From positions 248,001 to 312,000 of the forward strand of contig CANLKV010000002.1 in the NCBI GenBank assembly GCA_947491755.1: DNA of 64,000 nucleotides. Reading direction: 5' to 3'. The notes below the pieces were generated by a model. That model did no database searches, was not told the DNA's origin, and was given only the letters and a program-made list of their open reading frames with translations. The translations under genes and the position numbers were made by a program. The stretch comes from an uncultured Nonlabens sp. (GTDB taxonomy: Bacteria > Bacteroidota > Bacteroidia > Flavobacteriales > Flavobacteriaceae). Shown one piece after another: positions 62,417-64,000 of the stretch. The first letter of the stretch is position 1; every line of letters starts with the position of its first letter.

Positions 62417-63385
62417 TTATAATGATTTAAAATTTTCAATGACCCGCATGGCAACATCTAGCGCTGCGGTACCGTCTTCTAGGTTTACGATAGGCCTGCT
62501 ATCGTTTTCTATCGCATCTGCAAATGTTTCTAGTTCCATGAGAATAGCGTTGGACTCATTTACATCTGGATTGTCAAAATAAATTTGTTTTTTAATACCC
62601 TCAGCATTTTGTAAAATCATGTCAAAATCTCCTGGTACTTCTGGGGCGTCTTTCATGCGCACCACTTCTACTTTTTTAGTCAAAAAGTCTACAGATATGT
62701 ATGCGTCACGCTGGAAAAAACGGGCTTTGCGCATTTTTTTAAGGCTTATACGGCTAGCGGTTAAGTTTGCGACGCAGCCATTTTCAAATTCAATTCGCGC
62801 ATTTGCAATGTCAGGCGTCTCACTAATGACACTCACTCCACTAGAACTTACAGATTTTACAGGACTTTTTACCACGCTTAAAATAGCGTCAATGTCGTGA
62901 ATCATTAAATCCAGAACCACACTTACATCAGTTCCTCTAGGATTAAACTCGGCAAGTCGATGTGTTTCAATGAACATGGGGTTGTCGATGCGATCATGCA
63001 CACTTCTGAAGGCGTCGTTAAAACGCTCCACTTGTCCTACCTGGCCCTTGACATTATGCTTACGCGAAAGCGCAATTAATTCCTCTGCTTGTGCAACGGT
63101 TACCGTTATGGGCTTCTCGATAAATAAATGTTTTCCTGCCTCTAGAACCTTCTTACCAGACTCGTGGTGGTAGGTGGTAGGAGTAACTACATCAATCATA
63201 TCGCAAGCAGCGATCAGGTCATCTGCATTGTCAAAATATGTATATCCCAACTGGCTTTCTAATTCCCGGGAATACTCCTGGTTTGCATCGTAAAAACCTA
63301 CCAGCTCATAACGAGAGGATTGCTGTAAGAGTTTAAGGTGTATTTTTCCTAAATGTCCTGCTCCCAGAACGCCAGCTTTCAACAT
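62417..63385 (-). CDS. Gfo/Idh/MocA-family oxidoreductase
   Basis: 322 residues. NAD(P)-binding GAGHLGKIHLKLL, the conserved EKPITV, and MIHDIDAILSVV. The sugar or UDP-sugar acted on is unknown. A -7 element (CAAAAGTA on the plus strand, 63403-63410) gives a leader of about 14 nt. A degenerate palindrome is read LSRK near residue 108. Confidence 0.92.
   Translation of the reverse strand: MLKAGVLGAGHLGKIHLKLLQQSSRYELVGFYDANQEYSRELESQLGYTYFDNADDLIAACDMIDVVTPTTYHHESGKKVLEAGKHLFIEKPITVTVAQAEELIALSRKHNVKGQVGQVERFNDAFRSVHDRIDNPMFIETHRLAEFNPRGTDVSVVLDLMIHDIDAILSVVKSPVKSVSSSGVSVISETPDIANARIEFENGCVANLTASRISLKKMRKARFFQRDAYISVDFLTKKVEVVRMKDAPEVPGDFDMILQNAEGIKKQIYFDNPDVNESNAILMELETFADAIENDSRPIVNLEDGTAALDVAMRVIENFKSL
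63058..63073. repeat. Degenerate palindrome copy in the Gfo/Idh/MocA gene
   Basis: GCTTACGCGAAAGCGC. The right half is intact and one T in the left half has changed; read LSRK. Confidence 0.65.
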
Positions 63386-63402
63386 ATTGCTTGTGTTTCC
63401 TA

Positions 63403-63410
63403 CAAAAGTA
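63403..63410 (-). promoter_or_regulatory. -7 element of the Gfo/Idh/MocA operon
   Basis: CAAAAGTA on the plus strand (TACTTTTG). Confidence 0.5.
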
Positions 63411-63515
63411 GGGATTTAATGGTGGTTTTTCTCATCATTATTTTAAAGCTTTTTACTGTGAATAATTGGTGTGATTAATTGCAGATCGATTTAAAGATTT
63501 TGTATCAAATCATTT

Positions 63516-63523
63516 TACTTTTG
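63516..63523 (+). promoter_or_regulatory. -7 element of pcm
   Basis: TACTTTTG. Predicts transcription from about 63527, 44 nt before the first in-frame ATG. Confidence 0.45.
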
Positions 63524-63570
63524 CCATTATCAAAGACGATTTTATACATAAAGGAAAGCGCCGCCATTTG

Positions 63571-64000
63571 ATGCAATTGATGCGGGATAAAGGTATACGC
63601 GACAGTCGTGTGCTAGAGGCTGTTAATACCGTGCCTAGACACTTGTTTTTAGACAGTTCTTTCCTAGAGCATGCCTATCAAAACAAGGCATTTCCGATAG
63701 GTGCAGATCAAACGATTTCTCATCCGTACACGGTGGCATTCCAGAGCGAATTGCTACAGGCACAGCCAGGTGATAAAATCCTAGAAATAGGAACGGGCAG
63801 CGGGTATCAATGTGCCGTGCTACTGGAGATGAAATTACAAGTCTATACGATAGAAAGGCAGAATGAGCTTTTCAAGAAAACAACCACATTGTTTAAGAAA
63901 CTGAGGTACCGACCACGCAAATTTGTATTTGGAGACGGCTACTTAGGCTTGCCAGACGAGGCTCCTTTCGATGGGATTATCGTGACTTGTGGCGCGCCAG
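63571..64000 (+). CDS. pcm: Protein-L-isoaspartate O-methyltransferase, 3' end beyond the window
   Basis: 143 residues visible, cut by the window edge. Seen: VLEAVNTVPRHLF, PIGADQTISHPYTVAFQSEL and the SAM-binding LEIGTGSGYQCAVL, then FDGIIVTCGAP at the end. Repairs isoaspartyl residues using SAM. The first ATG in frame is at 63571, but homology (KGKRRHLMQLM) appears to extend about ten residues further upstream, where only ATT or ATC codons are present (63526-63531), so the true start is uncertain. Confidence 0.93.
   Translation, partial: MQLMRDKGIRDSRVLEAVNTVPRHLFLDSSFLEHAYQNKAFPIGADQTISHPYTVAFQSELLQAQPGDKILEIGTGSGYQCAVLLEMKLQVYTIERQNELFKKTTTLFKKLRYRPRKFVFGDGYLGLPDEAPFDGIIVTCGAP

Noticed and set aside
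1-64000. Defence island, prophage, integrative element or CRISPR array
   Set aside because: No integrase, transposase, phage structural, Cas, restriction or toxin-antitoxin genes were recognised; gene content is housekeeping and envelope functions throughout.

Overview
The window comes from a marine-type member of the Flavobacteriaceae (Bacteroidota). The evidence is type IX secretion C-terminal domains on two secreted enzymes, -7 promoter elements of the form TAnnTTTG, few visible Shine-Dalgarno sites, family-specific genes (alternative GlmU-like protein, DUF3810, extended GAPDH, DUF5117-type metalloproteases, paired MutA/MutB) and a GC content near 40 percent. A Nonlabens- or Dokdonia-like genus is a guess only. 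The region looks like ordinary chromosomal backbone. I see no prophage, insertion sequence, CRISPR array or rRNA operon. There is one tRNA-Pro.

Layout. 1-2.2 kb: end of a small protein, ychF, tRNA-Pro, a duplicated cysteine-rich protein. 2.3-9.1 kb: a phosphatase/VF530 pair, then the topoisomerase IV genes parE and parC with two small membrane-protein genes between them, then mscL. 9.3-13.5 kb: a lipoprotein, an XRE-type regulator with operator-like repeats in a 344-bp gap, an M14 peptidase, Lrp-DinB and a DJ-1/PfpI protein. 13.5-24 kb: dnaN, a secreted subtilase, a Gre-like protein, an aldehyde dehydrogenase, a Nudix hydrolase and a metalloprotease lipoprotein. 22.7-27 kb: two amidohydrolase genes carrying three modules, only one with an intact metal site. 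27-35.6 kb: a structured intergenic element, DUF3810, a GlmU-like protein, a second metalloprotease, a flavoprotein and a class C beta-lactamase-like hydrolase. 35.6-41.5 kb: a minus-strand run udk-ftsB-mutA-mutB-membrane protein-NAD(P)-binding protein. 41.8-47.7 kb: divergent rlmH/nadC, a BrkB-family protein, a chalcone-isomerase-like protein, DUF2147 and priA. 47.8-55.2 kb: a secreted endonuclease I, DUF3095, an acyltransferase, GAPDH and degP. 55.3-64 kb: dapF-GNAT-mltG, a lysozyme-like protein, a DUF1015-yggS-DUF2721 run, Gfo/Idh/MocA, hydroxyacyl-CoA dehydrogenase, a lipoprotein without an obvious start codon, and the 5' part of pcm.

The strongest non-genic signal is a 16-bp palindrome, CGCTTTCGCGAAAGCG. 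It occurs 14 times intact (at least 14 bp) and three times in degenerate form. It lies both in gaps and inside genes, and is read in three frames as AFAKA, RFRES or LSRK. Its copies are evenly spaced, every 2.2-5.4 kb. In two exported proteins it encodes the end of the signal peptide. Other points of interest are an array of GTTT-N8-AAAC sites beside an XRE regulator, -7 elements nearly touching start codons (short-leader or leaderless transcripts), and a terminator hairpin abutting the priA start codon.
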